From NCBI RefSeq assembly GCF_004295485.1, contig NZ_CP036164.1, positions 2,852,001-2,916,000 of the forward strand: a DNA stretch of 64,000 nt, given 5' to 3'. Positions 37,625 to 46,481 of this stretch are shown here, piece after piece. The stretch's first letter is position 1. Each line of letters starts with the position of its first letter. Made by a program: the position numbers and the translations under genes. This DNA is from Janibacter limosus (GTDB lineage Bacteria > Actinomycetota > Actinomycetes > Actinomycetales > Dermatophilaceae). The notes below the pieces were generated by a model. That model made no database searches. It was not told where the DNA came from and saw nothing but the letters and a program-made list of their open reading frames with translations.

Positions 37625-37977
37625 TCGTCCTCGAGCCGGACGATGTCGTCCTCGTCGAAGGTGCCGTAGCCGATCTCGAGGACGCGGCCGGGACGGTCGG
37701 TGGAGTTGCCCATGCGGTGCACGGCGCCCTGCTCGACCCACACCCGCTCGCCCGGCTGGGCGCTCCACGTCTCGTCACCGACGGTCACGTCGATCGGGCC
37801 GTCGAGGACCTGCCAGAACTCCGCCCGGCGCTCGTGGGTCTGCAGCGACAGCCGGTGGCCCGGGTCGACCGTGATGATCTTGACGGTCGTCGGCTCGTTG
37901 AGGGTGAACTGCTCGAAGCCGCCCCACGGACGGTTCGAGACGAACATGCCCTCACGGGGGTCCGGCAGGCTGGTCAC
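37612..37977 (-). CDS. Cupin, phosphomannose isomerase type II-like domain
   Basis: A 121-residue single-domain cupin. RPWGGFEQF, HRLSLQTHERRAEFWQVLDG (metal His residues and Glu) and GERVWVEQGAVHRMGN are those of the C-terminal isomerase domain of bifunctional mannose-1-phosphate guanylyltransferases. As a stand-alone domain it could be a mannose-6-phosphate isomerase, but that is not certain. Confidence 0.82.
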   Translation of the reverse strand: MTSLPDPREGMFVSNRPWGGFEQFTLNEPTTVKIITVDPGHRLSLQTHERRAEFWQVLDGPIDVTVGDETWSAQPGERVWVEQGAVHRMGNSTDRPGRVLEIGYGTFDEDDIVRLEDDYQR

Positions 37978-38025
37978 GAGTTGTCCCCTCGGGTGGCGAT
38001 GAAGTGCCTCGTCATTGTGCCCGAC

Positions 38026-38319
38026 TCAGCGCCGTCGACCGAGGACCTCGTCGATCGCCGGCCGCACGTCGGCGAGGTAGACCCCGGCGATGACGATGCC
38101 GATGATCGCCAAGAAGCCGATACCCCCGAGTGCGGCCACACCCATGAGCGTCGCGATCGCCAGGGCCGCGACCCAGAAGGTCTTGGTCTGCTTGCCGGTC
38201 GCGGCGAAGGCGTCCTGACGCTGCCGGACGGCGTGGGCGAGGGCGAAGACCTCCGCGCCGAGGGCGAGGAGGCCGAGCACGAGGACGATGAGGCCCTGGA
38301 CGTTGCTGAGGATCTGCAC
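38026..38319 (-). CDS. DUF2516 membrane protein
   Basis: A 97-residue protein with two to three membrane segments (GLIVLVLGLLALGAEVFAL, FWVAALAIATLMGVAAL) and tail YLADVRPAIDEVLGRRR. It matches the small DUF2516 family, whose mycobacterial member (Rv0476) sits next to hbhA; here too it is near an HbhA-like gene but with dtd and an asparaginase in between. Confidence 0.85.
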   Translation of the reverse strand: MQILSNVQGLIVLVLGLLALGAEVFALAHAVRQRQDAFAATGKQTKTFWVAALAIATLMGVAALGGIGFLAIIGIVIAGVYLADVRPAIDEVLGRRR

Positions 38320-38328
38320 CCGCCCAGC

Positions 38329-38757
38329 CTAGGCGGGCACGTCGACGACGAGCGTCACCGGACCGTCGGCGTGGATGTCGATCGCCATGTCGGCGCCGAA
38401 CCGCCCCGTGGCGACCTCGATCCCGCGCTCCCGCAGACCATCGGCCACCGCGTCGACGAGCGGCTCGGCGACCGGCCCGGGTGCGGCGGCGCTCCACGAC
38501 GGGCGCCGACCCTTGCGCACGTCGGCGTGCAGGGTGAACTGGCTGACGACGAGCACTGCCGCGCCGCAGTCGGTCACCGAGGTCTCGTCACGCATGATCC
38601 GCAGCTCGGCGATCTTGCGCACGGTCGTCGCGACCTCGGGCGTGCCGTCGTCGTGGGTCACCCCGACGAGCGCGACCAGACCGGGGCCGATCTCGCCGAC
38701 GACCTCGTCGTCGACGACGACGCGGGCGGAGGTCACCCGCTGCAGGACCGTCCTCAC
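38329..38757 (-). CDS. dtd: D-aminoacyl-tRNA deacylase
   Basis: A 142-residue DTD1-type proofreading enzyme. RTVLQRVTSARVVVDDEVVG at the N-terminus, the conserved SQFTLHADVRKGRRPSW and the Gly-cis-Pro segment DGPVTLVVD. It removes D-amino acids (and Gly mischarged on tRNA-Ala). GTG start overlaps the stop of the asparaginase gene (GTGA). Confidence 0.93.
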   Translation of the reverse strand: MRTVLQRVTSARVVVDDEVVGEIGPGLVALVGVTHDDGTPEVATTVRKIAELRIMRDETSVTDCGAAVLVVSQFTLHADVRKGRRPSWSAAAPGPVAEPLVDAVADGLRERGIEVATGRFGADMAIDIHADGPVTLVVDVPA

Positions 38758-39743
38758 GAGGCGGTGAGGTCGAGCACCTCGACGGCGCCGACCGGGCGGC
38801 CGTGGCCGAGGACCGGCTGGTCGGCGAGCTCCCGCAGACCGGGGGTGTCGACGCCCAGCGCGAGGAGCGCGTGGGCGAGGAGCGCTCGGCGCGCCCGCGG
38901 TGTCGGGGCACCGTCGGCGACCTTGATCGCGATCCCGCGACCGTCGGCCAGCCCGGCGGCGTAGACGGACTCGGCGCCGTCCTTGGCGATCAGGCCGGGG
39001 ACCGCCTGCATGAACTGCGTGACGTCGCGGCCCGTGCCGCCGACCATCTGGGGGGCCGTGCGCATGGCGTCGGCGATCCTCCCTTCGTCGGTGGTCGGCT
39101 CGGCAGCCGCCAGCGCACCGAAGGAGCTCGCCAGGCCGACCAGCGGTACGGCGAAGAGCGGTGCGCCGCAGCCGTCCACGGTCGTGTGGCTGACCTCGCC
39201 GACGACCTGCGCGGTCGTCGCGCGGATCGCCTGCTGGAGGGGGTGGTCGACGTCGAGATAGCTCTCGATCGGCCAGTCGTTGACCCTGCAGGTGACCAGC
39301 ATGCCGGCGTGCTTGCCGGAGCAGTCCTGGGCGACGGGGACCGGCTCGGTGCCGGCCGCGAGCCAGCGCGCGTGCTCGAGCTCGCCGATCGGCAGCGCCG
39401 GGGTGTTCTGCAGCGCCCCGAGGTCGAGACCGACCGTGGCGAGGATCTCGGCGACGGCGTCGCGGTGGAAGTCCTCCGCGGAGTGGCTCGAGCACACGAG
39501 GGCGAGCAGGTGCGGAGGCAGGTCCAGCCCGTGCCGGACCATCGCGAGGGCCTGGATCGGCTTGAGGGAGGAGCGCGGCAGGACCGGGTCGTCCACCCGG
39601 CCACGGCGAAGGGGGGTCCCCGCCACCGGGTCGGTGGCGACGAGGGTCGCTCGGTGGGCGGACTCGACGAAGCCCCCGCGGGTCACGTGGACCAGCACGG
39701 GGGCGTCGTCGAGACTGGTGGTGTCGGGCGCCTGGGCGGTCAT
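38754..39743 (-). CDS. L-asparaginase II-family protein
   Basis: A 329-residue Asparaginase_II (Rhizobium etli type) protein, unrelated to the classical bacterial type I/II asparaginases. VLVHVTRGGFVESAHRATLV, RSSLKPIQALAMVRHGLDLP, SSHSAEDFHRDAV, QDCSGKHAGML and TTVDGCGAPLFAVPL are conserved blocks, including the SxxK-like and CSGKHA zinc/catalytic loops. Predicted product is aspartate plus ammonia. Co-translated with dtd. Confidence 0.88.
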   Translation of the reverse strand: MTAQAPDTTSLDDAPVLVHVTRGGFVESAHRATLVATDPVAGTPLRRGRVDDPVLPRSSLKPIQALAMVRHGLDLPPHLLALVCSSHSAEDFHRDAVAEILATVGLDLGALQNTPALPIGELEHARWLAAGTEPVPVAQDCSGKHAGMLVTCRVNDWPIESYLDVDHPLQQAIRATTAQVVGEVSHTTVDGCGAPLFAVPLVGLASSFGALAAAEPTTDEGRIADAMRTAPQMVGGTGRDVTQFMQAVPGLIAKDGAESVYAAGLADGRGIAIKVADGAPTPRARRALLAHALLALGVDTPGLRELADQPVLGHGRPVGAVEVLDLTAS

Positions 39744-39841
39744 CCACCCGAGGCTACCGCTCACCAGAGCGTCAGCTGCTGCGCGTCAGGCGCAGCCGCG
39801 TGATCTCGGTTCCTGAGGTGCGAGGTACGAGCCTCGAAGGG

Positions 39842-40468
39842 TCAGTCGCCGACCTTCTCGGCGGCCGTGTCGGCAGCCTTGGCCGTCTGGGCGGCGGTGG
39901 TCTTGGCGGCCGTGGCGGTCGACTTGGTCGCGGTGCGGGTGCGGGTCGCGGCCTTCTTGGCGGTGGTGCGGGTGCTCTTGGCGGCCGTGGTGGTGCGCTT
40001 GGCGGAGGTGGAGACGGCCTTCTTCGCCTTGGCGGTGTCGACCTTGACGTCGACGTCCACGGAGTCCTTGACGGCCTCGGCGGCCTTGACGGCCTCCTTG
40101 CGACCGATGGTCAGGGTGCGCTTGGCGGACGCCTCGACGTCAGCGACGGCCTTGCGGACGGTGGTGACGACACCCTTGCCCAGCGCGACGGTGGCCTCGG
40201 CCTGGCCGACGAGGTCCTTGGTGGCCTTCTGGTTCTTGATGCGGGTGACGAGCGACTCGCCGCGCTTGGTCAGGTCGGCGTAGTACGCCTGGGCGTCGGC
40301 CGGCGCGGCCTTGACGCGGGCCTGGACCTTCTTGGGCTCCAGCTCGGCGCGCAGGGCGGCGATCTGGGTGGTGTACCCCCGGAAGGTCTCGACGGTGAGG
40401 TCGGTGGCGCCGATGGTGGCGTAGGTCTGGTCGGTGACGACCTTCTTGACGGTGGTGGTGACGCTCAT
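39842..40468 (-). CDS. HbhA-like protein with histone-like Lys/Ala/Thr-rich tail
   Basis: A 208-residue protein. Residues 1-125 form a long amphipathic helical region (VETFRGYTTQIAALRAELE, AYYADLTKRGESLVTRIKNQ) resembling mycobacterial heparin-binding haemagglutinin, including the 'YxxLxxRGE' segment. Residues 130-208 are a Lys/Ala/Thr/Arg-rich tail. The neighbour order XRE regulator - HbhA is that of Rv0474-Rv0475. The equivalents bind DNA or heparin and may sit in the envelope. No signal peptide is seen. Confidence 0.78.
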   Translation of the reverse strand: MSVTTTVKKVVTDQTYATIGATDLTVETFRGYTTQIAALRAELEPKKVQARVKAAPADAQAYYADLTKRGESLVTRIKNQKATKDLVGQAEATVALGKGVVTTVRKAVADVEASAKRTLTIGRKEAVKAAEAVKDSVDVDVKVDTAKAKKAVSTSAKRTTTAAKSTRTTAKKAATRTRTATKSTATAAKTTAAQTAKAADTAAEKVGD

Positions 40469-41019
40469 GAGGTTCTCCTTGGGGTGGTACTCGTCGATGA
40501 CGAGGTCGTGGCTCCACGTCCGGCGCGTGCCGGCGTGGACTTCGAGCCCGACGACGCTGCCGAACCCTTCGTGCTGCCCGCGGACTTCTTCTTCGCGGTG
40601 GTCTTGGTGGCGCCCTTCTTGGCGGCGCGCTTGGGTGCCGTGGTCGCGGACCCGCCGACGAAGGACTCGTAGATCTCGAGCATCGTCTGGCGCTGGCGCG
40701 ACGTGAGGGCGGGGTCGGCCGCGATGGCCGCCCGGGTCGTGGCCGCGGCCTCGGCGGCCGCGTCCTTGGGGTCGAGGAGCCCGGCCTGGACGTAGAGGGT
40801 CTCGGCCGAGATCGACAGGCCCTTGCCGATCTGCTGGAGGATCTCGGCGCTCGGCCGCTTGATCCCCCGCTCGATCTGGCTCAGGTAGGGGTTGGAGATC
40901 CCGGCGATGGCGGACAGCTGTCGCAGGGACAGCTTCTTGGTGAGTCGCTGCTCGCGCAGGTAGTCACCGAGGTTGTTGCCCAGGTTGCCCGGGAGGGCGT
41001 CCAGCGGGTTCTTCGACAT
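40465..41019 (-). CDS. XRE-family regulator with Lys/Ala/Thr-rich tail
   Basis: A 184-residue protein. The HTH_3 domain spans residues 15-75 (LGDYLREQRLTKKLSLRQLS, AGISNPYLSQIERGIKRPSA, ILQQIGKGLSISAETLYVQ). A helical middle (LTSRQRQTMLEIYESFVGG) leads to a basic low-complexity tail rich in Lys, Ala, Thr and Ser, like that of the protein encoded downstream. It overlaps the HbhA-like gene by ATGA. Array 2 of the 31-bp repeat ends 75 bp before its start codon. Confidence 0.88.
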   Translation of the reverse strand: MSKNPLDALPGNLGNNLGDYLREQRLTKKLSLRQLSAIAGISNPYLSQIERGIKRPSAEILQQIGKGLSISAETLYVQAGLLDPKDAAAEAAATTRAAIAADPALTSRQRQTMLEIYESFVGGSATTAPKRAAKKGATKTTAKKKSAGSTKGSAASSGSKSTPARAGRGATTSSSTSTTPRRTS

Positions 41020-41030
41020 GTCCTCATCAT

Positions 41031-41057
41031 GCTTGCCGTAGTTAGCACTTTGCAAGC
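41031..41057 (-). promoter_or_regulatory. Inverted repeat in the XRE promoter
   Basis: GCTTGC (41031-41036) and GCAAGC (41052-41057) flank 15 bp containing TTAGCACTTTG, 12 bp upstream of the XRE ATG. An A/T-rich island in a GC-rich neighbourhood suggests the promoter is here; binding by the XRE protein itself is an inference. Confidence 0.45.
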
Positions 41058-41093
41058 CACAGGCAGCATCTGTGGCCAGGGTCTCAACGCAAC

Positions 41094-41239
41094 CGCACGA
41101 CCTTAAGGAGATGCGGCTGGCGTGCGCACGACCTTAAGGAGATGCGGCTGGCGTGCGCACGACCTTAAGGAGATGCGGCTGGCGTGCGCACGACCTTAAG
41201 GAGATGCGGCTGGCGTGCGCACGACCTTAAGGAGATGCG
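41094..41239. repeat. 31-bp tandem repeat array 2 (five copies)
   Basis: Five identical copies (41094, 41125, 41156, 41187, 41218) of the same 22-bp dyad as array 1 (CGCA-CGA-CCTTAAGG-AGA-TGCG), with linker GCTGGCGTG. The linker differs from array 1 (GCTGGCCTG) at one base in every copy. The array lies between the end of ygfZ (41289) and the XRE promoter, both on the minus strand, so unlike array 1 it is between co-oriented genes. Confidence 0.97.
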
Positions 41240-41288
41240 GATTCAGGTGTGCGGGCGTACTGGCGGGGGGCGAAGGGGGGTGGTTGGG

Positions 41289-42308
41289 TCAGCGGGGGAC
41301 GATCGCGGTCTGTGCCGCAGCCACATCGGGCGCGACGAGCAGGTCGGCCACGTCGTCGGTGTTGCGCTTGAGCATCGCGAGCGCGATCGGGCCGTCCTCG
41401 TGGTGCCGACCGACGGAGGTGATCCGCCCGACGACCTTGTCGCCGAGGGAGACCTCGGCCCCGACCTCGGGGAGGGTGTGTCCCGACCCGTCGAGGTGGA
41501 GGAAGGCCAGCCGGCGCGGCGGGCGACCGAGGTTGTGGACGCGAGCGACCGTCTCCTGACCGCGGTAGCACCCCTTGTGCAGGTGAACGGCGGTGCGCAG
41601 CCAGTCGACCTCGTGAGCGATCGTGCGGTGGTCGCTCTCGGCGCCCAGCCGTGGGCGCCAGGCGGCGATCCGCAGGGCCTCTGCGGCCCAGGTGCCGACC
41701 AGCTCGCGGTCGCCCACCGCGGCGGCGACCTCGTCGACCGGGACGATCACCTCGCGCCACCGGCGGCCGTGCGCCGGGTGGTCCTGCGGCTCGGGACCGT
41801 AGAGCGCGGTGTCACCGACCACGCGCGGCCACGCGTCGACCCACGTCGGAGGCTCGCCCTCTCCCCCTTCGCGGTCGATGCTCTCCCCCAGGACGGCGAA
41901 GCGGTCGGACACGTCCGCGACCTCGACCCGGAGCATGAAGCGCATCGAGTCCAGCCAGGCAGTCAGCGCAGGCGCCGTCCCGGGCTCGACCGTGATCCAC
42001 GTCGTCTCGCCGTCGTCGACGAGGTGCAGCGCGTGCTCGACATGCCCCTTGGGGGTGAGGACGAGCGACTCGGCGGAGGTGCGGGGCGCCAGCCCGGCCA
42101 GCTGCTGGGTGGTGAGGGAGTGCAACCACGACAGCCGGTCCGCTCCGGTGACCGTGACGACCCCCCTGTGGGAGAGGTCCACGACGCCCAGCCCCTCGGA
42201 GAGCAACCGCTGCTCGCGCATCGGGTCCCCGTAGTGCGCGGCGACGCCTGAGTCGATCCCGTCGCCGGGGACGGCGCCGGGGGCCTGCAGCAATGAGGAA
42301 GCGGTCAT
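41289..42308 (-). CDS. ygfZ: Folate-binding YgfZ/GcvT-like protein
   Basis: A 339-residue aminomethyltransferase-like protein. LSHRGVVTVTGADRLSWLHS near the N-terminus and the YgfZ signature KGCYRGQETVARVHNLG with its Cys. YgfZ proteins bind tetrahydrofolate and support Fe-S cluster enzyme maturation. Monocistronic-looking, divergent from the LCP gene. Confidence 0.92.
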   Translation of the reverse strand: MTASSLLQAPGAVPGDGIDSGVAAHYGDPMREQRLLSEGLGVVDLSHRGVVTVTGADRLSWLHSLTTQQLAGLAPRTSAESLVLTPKGHVEHALHLVDDGETTWITVEPGTAPALTAWLDSMRFMLRVEVADVSDRFAVLGESIDREGGEGEPPTWVDAWPRVVGDTALYGPEPQDHPAHGRRWREVIVPVDEVAAAVGDRELVGTWAAEALRIAAWRPRLGAESDHRTIAHEVDWLRTAVHLHKGCYRGQETVARVHNLGRPPRRLAFLHLDGSGHTLPEVGAEVSLGDKVVGRITSVGRHHEDGPIALAMLKRNTDDVADLLVAPDVAAAQTAIVPR

Positions 42309-42363
42309 GACCCCAATCTACGACGTACAGGTGGAGCCCAAGCCGGCCGCATAGCATGTGCCC

Positions 42364-43371
42364 ATGCTCGAAGACTTCGAGGACACCGACGACACCGTCG
42401 ACGCCTCCCCCCGCCGCCGCTCCGGTCGACGCCGCATGGGCTTCGGACGGCGCCTGATCGTGTCCGTCCTGGCCTTCCTGCTCCTCGTCGTCATCGGGGT
42501 CGGCGGCTACGGCTGGTTCCTCAGCAGCAAGGTCGACAACAACCTCAAGCGCGACAACCTCCTGGGCAGCTCGGCCGACCAGAAGAAGACGGCGAAGGGC
42601 GAGGAGCTGGTCAGCGACAAGGGCACCAACTACCTGCTCATCGGCTCCGACGCGCGCCCCGGCGACACGGGGAGCCGCTCCGACGTCATCCAGCTGGTGC
42701 ACGTCTCCGAGGACCGCAAGGACGTGTGGATCATCCACTTCCCCCGCGACCTCTACGTGCCGATCCCCGGCCACGGACAGGACAAGATCAACGCGGCGTA
42801 CGCCTACGGCCAGTCGCCGCTGCTCGTGCAGACCATCCAGGACCTCGTCGGGGTGAAGATCAACCACGTCGCCAAGACCGACTTCGAGGGCTTCAAGAAC
42901 CTCACCGACGCCCTCGGTGGCGTCACCGTCAACAACCAGCAGGCCAGCCCCAAGTACCCCGAAGGCCAGGTCCGACTCAACGGGACCCAGGCCCTGGAGT
43001 ACGTCCGCGAGCGCAAGACCCTCTCCGAGGGAGACATCTCACGAGGCCAGCGCCAGCAGGCCTGGCTCAAGGCGATGATGTCCGAGACCCTCCAGCCGAG
43101 CGTCCTGCTCAACCCCGGCAAGCTGGGCGGCGTCATCGACGCGGGCACCAAGCACACGACGGTCGACAACACCCTCAGCGCAGGCACGATCCGCAGCGAG
43201 GCGATCAAGATGCGCGGCGTGCGTGGCGGCAACATCCACTTCATCACCGCGCCCTTCAGCGGCTTCGGGACCGCCCCCAACGGCGGGTCCATCGACATCC
43301 TCGACACCCAGGGCATGGCCGAGCTCAGCGACGCCCTGCGCACGGACGACCTGGAGTCCTACAACCCCTGA
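42364..43371 (+). CDS. LytR-CpsA-Psr (LCP) family glycopolymer transferase
   Basis: A 335-residue type II membrane protein: cytoplasmic acidic/basic N-terminus, TM at about 30-52, LCP domain from residue 85 with NYLLIGSDARPGDTGSRSDV, DVWIIHFPRDLYVPIPGHG, KINAAYAYG and ALEYVRERKTLSEGDISRGQRQQ holding the Asp/Arg residues that bind polyprenyl pyrophosphate. It should attach wall glycopolymers to peptidoglycan. Confidence 0.93.
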   Translation: MLEDFEDTDDTVDASPRRRSGRRRMGFGRRLIVSVLAFLLLVVIGVGGYGWFLSSKVDNNLKRDNLLGSSADQKKTAKGEELVSDKGTNYLLIGSDARPGDTGSRSDVIQLVHVSEDRKDVWIIHFPRDLYVPIPGHGQDKINAAYAYGQSPLLVQTIQDLVGVKINHVAKTDFEGFKNLTDALGGVTVNNQQASPKYPEGQVRLNGTQALEYVRERKTLSEGDISRGQRQQAWLKAMMSETLQPSVLLNPGKLGGVIDAGTKHTTVDNTLSAGTIRSEAIKMRGVRGGNIHFITAPFSGFGTAPNGGSIDILDTQGMAELSDALRTDDLESYNP

Positions 43372-43378
43372 GCCCGGT

Positions 43379-43400
43379 CCACGGGCCCCAGGGCCCGTGG
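43379..43400. terminator. Hairpin between LCP and nitrobindin genes
   Basis: Arms CCACGGGCCC and GGGCCCGTGG two bases apart, between convergent stops at 43371 and 43428. Short but very GC-rich; no U-run. Confidence 0.65.
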
Positions 43401-43427
43401 GCTGCTCGAGCCCGCTCGAGCCAGCGG

Positions 43428-43922
43428 TCAGTCGACGCGCTTGAGCTCAGCCGACAGGTGGCTGGTGAGCGGCTGCCCCATCGCCGCCATGTCCATGACC
43501 CACATGAGGTTGGAGTTGACGAGGCCGTACATCCGCTTGGCCGCGGTGTACTCCTTGGCGTGCGGGCTGCGGATCACCCCGTCGGTCTGCACCTCGATGC
43601 GGCCGGGCTCGACGGTGCCGTAGTACATCTCGACGATGCCGGTGGGGTGGGTGAGGAGCAGCTCCGCTCCCCCTTCGCCGCCGGGCCGCCAGAAGCCGAG
43701 CTCGGTGCCGGAGGGGCGCACCTTGTTGCCCGCGTCGTCGAGGATCCACGACTGGCTCTCCCACCGCAGGAAGGGCCGCTCGTCGTGGGTCACGACGATC
43801 TCCTGACCGAAGTTGGCCGACTCGATCGTCGGGTAGCCGAGGACTCCAGCGCCCTCCCACCGGCCGACGAGCCAGGCCAGGGGGGCGATGTCAGGGTGGA
43901 TGGTGGGATCGAGGGTGAACAC
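43428..43922 (-). CDS. Nitrobindin-family (FABP-like, peroxynitrite isomerase) protein
   Basis: A 164-residue beta-barrel protein. IHPDIAPLAWLVGRWEGAG carries the family GxWxGxG signature, then ESQSWILDD, ELGFWRPGG, VEMYYGTVEPGRIEV and the late heme-proximal region of the nitrobindins. Mycobacterial homologues bind heme and isomerise peroxynitrite to nitrate. Starts with GTG. Confidence 0.87.
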   Translation of the reverse strand: MFTLDPTIHPDIAPLAWLVGRWEGAGVLGYPTIESANFGQEIVVTHDERPFLRWESQSWILDDAGNKVRPSGTELGFWRPGGEGGAELLLTHPTGIVEMYYGTVEPGRIEVQTDGVIRSPHAKEYTAAKRMYGLVNSNLMWVMDMAAMGQPLTSHLSAELKRVD

Positions 43923-43974
43923 CCGCCCATCGTAGGGGGACGCTGCTGCTGCGCCGCGATCCGTGCTGCAGCTG

Positions 43975-44814
43975 CTAGGTGAGCGGGAGGCGCGCCACGA
44001 GGTGCACCAGGGGCGCCACGACGAGGACCGACGCCGCGCCGGCCGCCACGGCCCCGAGCACGCCGTCGATCGCCGGCAGCTGGGCCATCGCCCGACGCAG
44101 CGAGACCGCCGCGCCCGCACCGACGACCCCGAGCAGGGCTGGCCACGCAGCGAGACCGCCGCCGATGACGGCATTGGCCAGGACGGCCGCCAGGCCGCCG
44201 ACGAGCATGGCGGCGGGCACCAGCCAGCGGACCGCGCGAGGGCGCTCGAGGACGAGGTCGACGAGGGCAGCGACCGCCAGGGCGACGCCGACGACGACCA
44301 CCGGGCCGCCACCGCCGACGAAGTCCGTGCTGACGAAGAGACCTCCCCCGCCGACGAGGAGCAGGCCGAGCGACGTGACGGCGAGGTCCTGCGCCAGGTG
44401 CACCCGCGCCGAGGCCCGGACCAGGGGGTGCAGGCACATGGCGACCACGCCCAGGGCGAGGGCCGCCGGGACGTGCTCGAGATAGGGCTCCTCGTCCTGG
44501 AGGAGCAGAGCCGCACCGAGCGCCAGCGCCGTCACGACGAGGACGAGTCCCATCCCGACCTGACTGCGGGAGCCCGCGAGTCGGGGCCAGCCGACCCCCA
44601 CGACGAGGCCGGCGACGACGACGGAGACGATCTCGAGCACCCGCTCGCCGGACCCGGCGGCGGCCGCGAGGAGCAGGGCGACGACGACCGTCGCAGCGAC
44701 CACGACCGGCCGGGCACGCGCAGTGGGCGCCGTGGCGTCGCTCTCGGTCCCAGCGGCGCGCAGGGCGCGCCGAGAGGCGCGGGACTCGTGCGGAGCAGGA
44801 AGGTCGGTGGTCAC
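43975..44814 (-). CDS. Multi-pass membrane protein of unknown function
   Basis: A 279-residue protein with a charged N-terminus of 35 residues and about eight hydrophobic segments rich in Val, Ala and Gly ([34 protein letters not shown]). No motif recognised. Divergent from the glnR-like gene with only 42 bp between starts. Confidence 0.75.
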   Translation of the reverse strand: MTTDLPAPHESRASRRALRAAGTESDATAPTARARPVVVAATVVVALLLAAAAGSGERVLEIVSVVVAGLVVGVGWPRLAGSRSQVGMGLVLVVTALALGAALLLQDEEPYLEHVPAALALGVVAMCLHPLVRASARVHLAQDLAVTSLGLLLVGGGGLFVSTDFVGGGGPVVVVGVALAVAALVDLVLERPRAVRWLVPAAMLVGGLAAVLANAVIGGGLAAWPALLGVVGAGAAVSLRRAMAQLPAIDGVLGAVAAGAASVLVVAPLVHLVARLPLT

Positions 44815-44856
44815 GTGGTGAGGGTATCCGGGAGCTGCCGCATATTCTTGCGACTG

Positions 44857-45576
44857 ATGGCCAGACTCCTGCTCCTGACAGATGACCTGGCGCCCAGTGC
44901 CTCGGTCCTGCCGGCACTCGGGCTGCTGGGGCATCAGGTGCGCACTCTGCCCGCCGAGGCATCCACCGTCATGGACCTCCCCGACGTCGACGTCATCCTC
45001 GTCGACGCGCGCGTCGAGCTGGCCCAGGCGCGCTCCCTGTGCCGGGTGCTGCGGACCGCCGAGGTCACCGCACCCGTCATCGCGATCCTCACCGAGGGCG
45101 GGCTCACCGCGGTCAACGCCGAGTGGCCCGTCGAGGACATCCTGCTGGACCGGGCCGGACCCGCCGAGGTCGAGGCGCGCCTGCGCCTGTCGATGACCCG
45201 GGTCGTGGCACCCTCGGAGGACGACGAACGCATCGTCGCCGGAGACCTGGTGATCGACGAGAGCGCCTACTCCGCGCGGCTCGGCCCCCGACTGCTCGAC
45301 CTGACCTACAAGGAGTTCGAGCTCCTCAAGCACCTCGCCCAGCACCCCGGACGCGTCTTCACCCGCGCCCAGCTCCTGCAGGAGGTCTGGGGATACGACT
45401 ACTACGGAGGGACCCGCACCGTGGACGTCCACGTCCGGCGCCTGCGCGCCAAGCTCGGCAACGAGCACGAGCAGCTCATCGGCACGATCCGCAATGTCGG
45501 CTACCGCTTCGTCGTGGTCCGCGACGACGCGGACGTCGACGACACCAGCGGCAGCGTCGCGGCGGTGGACTCGTGA
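44857..45576 (+). CDS. GlnR-like OmpR-family response regulator
   Basis: A 239-residue orphan regulator. The receiver-like N-terminus ([33 protein letters not shown]) keeps one Asp but lacks the normal acidic pocket and the Thr/Lys switch residues, as in GlnR. The DNA-binding domain is [35 protein letters not shown] and [13 protein letters not shown]. Together with mshD directly downstream it reproduces the order Rv0818 (glnR)-Rv0819 (mshD), so control of nitrogen genes is likely. Confidence 0.85.
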   Translation: MARLLLLTDDLAPSASVLPALGLLGHQVRTLPAEASTVMDLPDVDVILVDARVELAQARSLCRVLRTAEVTAPVIAILTEGGLTAVNAEWPVEDILLDRAGPAEVEARLRLSMTRVVAPSEDDERIVAGDLVIDESAYSARLGPRLLDLTYKEFELLKHLAQHPGRVFTRAQLLQEVWGYDYYGGTRTVDVHVRRLRAKLGNEHEQLIGTIRNVGYRFVVVRDDADVDDTSGSVAAVDS

Positions 45577-46481
45577 TGGCGACGATCACCCCCTTCGCCC
45601 GCCTGTCGGCCGACCACGTCGAGCAGGTGCGCTCCGCTGCGGACGCGGCCGCGTCCGTCGACGGCGTCGAGCCGCTCAGCGAGGCCTTCGTCCTCGCCCT
45701 GCCGCGCGAGGGCGAGCACCTCCTCGCCCTCGACGGCACCTCGGTGATCGGCTACGCGTCGACCGTCGCCGACGGCTCCCTCGAGGCCTTCGTGGCACCC
45801 GACCACCGCACGAAGGGGGTGGGGGCCGCCCTGCTGGGCACGTCCCTGCAGCGTCGACCCGACGCCCGGCCGTGGGCTCACGGCGACCTCCCTGCCTCAC
45901 GGGCCCTCGGCGAGCGGCTGGGACTTCAGGTCGTCCGGGAGCTGCTCGTCCTCTCCCGACCCGTGCAGCCGGGAGACGAGCAGGACCCGCCGCTCCCCGA
46001 CGGCTTCGCGCACCGCACCTTCCGTCCCGGCAGCGACGAGCAGAGGCTGCTGGCCGTCAACTCGGCCGCCTTCGTCGACCACCCCGAGCAGGGGTCGCTC
46101 GACGACGCGGGGCTGGCCGAGCGGATGGACCAGCCGTGGTTCGACCCCGACGGGGTGATCCTCCTGGAGAGGGCTGCGGACGACGGCCCTCTGGTCGGGT
46201 TCCACTGGACCAAGATCGACCCGCCGGGCGGCCCCGTCGGCGAGGTCTACGTCGTGGGCGTGCACCCCGACCTGCACGGCCGGGGGCTCGCGGGCCCCCT
46301 GACCCGACTCGGCCTGGCCCACCTGGCCCGTCGCGGCGTCACCGAGGTCGAGCTCTACGTCGAGGCCGACAACACCCCCGCGCTGGCGACCTACGGGCGG
46401 GCCGGCTTCGGGCGCAAGGCCGTCCACGTCATGTACGCACCGTCGCGTTCACCAGAGGTTCACGACCAAGTGCAAGGATGA
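45576..46481 (+). CDS. mshD: Mycothiol synthase (acetyltransferase)
   Basis: A 301-residue tandem-GNAT protein; the last mycothiol step, acetylating Cys-GlcN-Ins. The N-terminal GNAT (residues 1-135) is degenerate, while the C-terminal one holds [38 protein letters not shown] and [18 protein letters not shown]. It begins one base inside the glnR-like stop (TGATG; a GTG three bases upstream also fits). A PHO-box-like site for ppk is embedded in its last codons. Confidence 0.92.
   Translation: MATITPFARLSADHVEQVRSAADAAASVDGVEPLSEAFVLALPREGEHLLALDGTSVIGYASTVADGSLEAFVAPDHRTKGVGAALLGTSLQRRPDARPWAHGDLPASRALGERLGLQVVRELLVLSRPVQPGDEQDPPLPDGFAHRTFRPGSDEQRLLAVNSAAFVDHPEQGSLDDAGLAERMDQPWFDPDGVILLERAADDGPLVGFHWTKIDPPGGPVGEVYVVGVHPDLHGRGLAGPLTRLGLAHLARRGVTEVELYVEADNTPALATYGRAGFGRKAVHVMYAPSRSPEVHDQVQG
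46447..46468 (+). promoter_or_regulatory. PHO-box-like direct repeat before ppk
   Basis: Two adjoining 11-bp units, GTTCACCAGAG and GTTCACGACCA, inside the 3' end of mshD and ending only 9 bp before the ppk ATG at 46478. The perfect 11-bp spacing is that of PhoP/RegX3 boxes. Because no start codon exists downstream in ppk, activation from here would need a nearly leaderless transcript; repression is an alternative. Confidence 0.65.
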
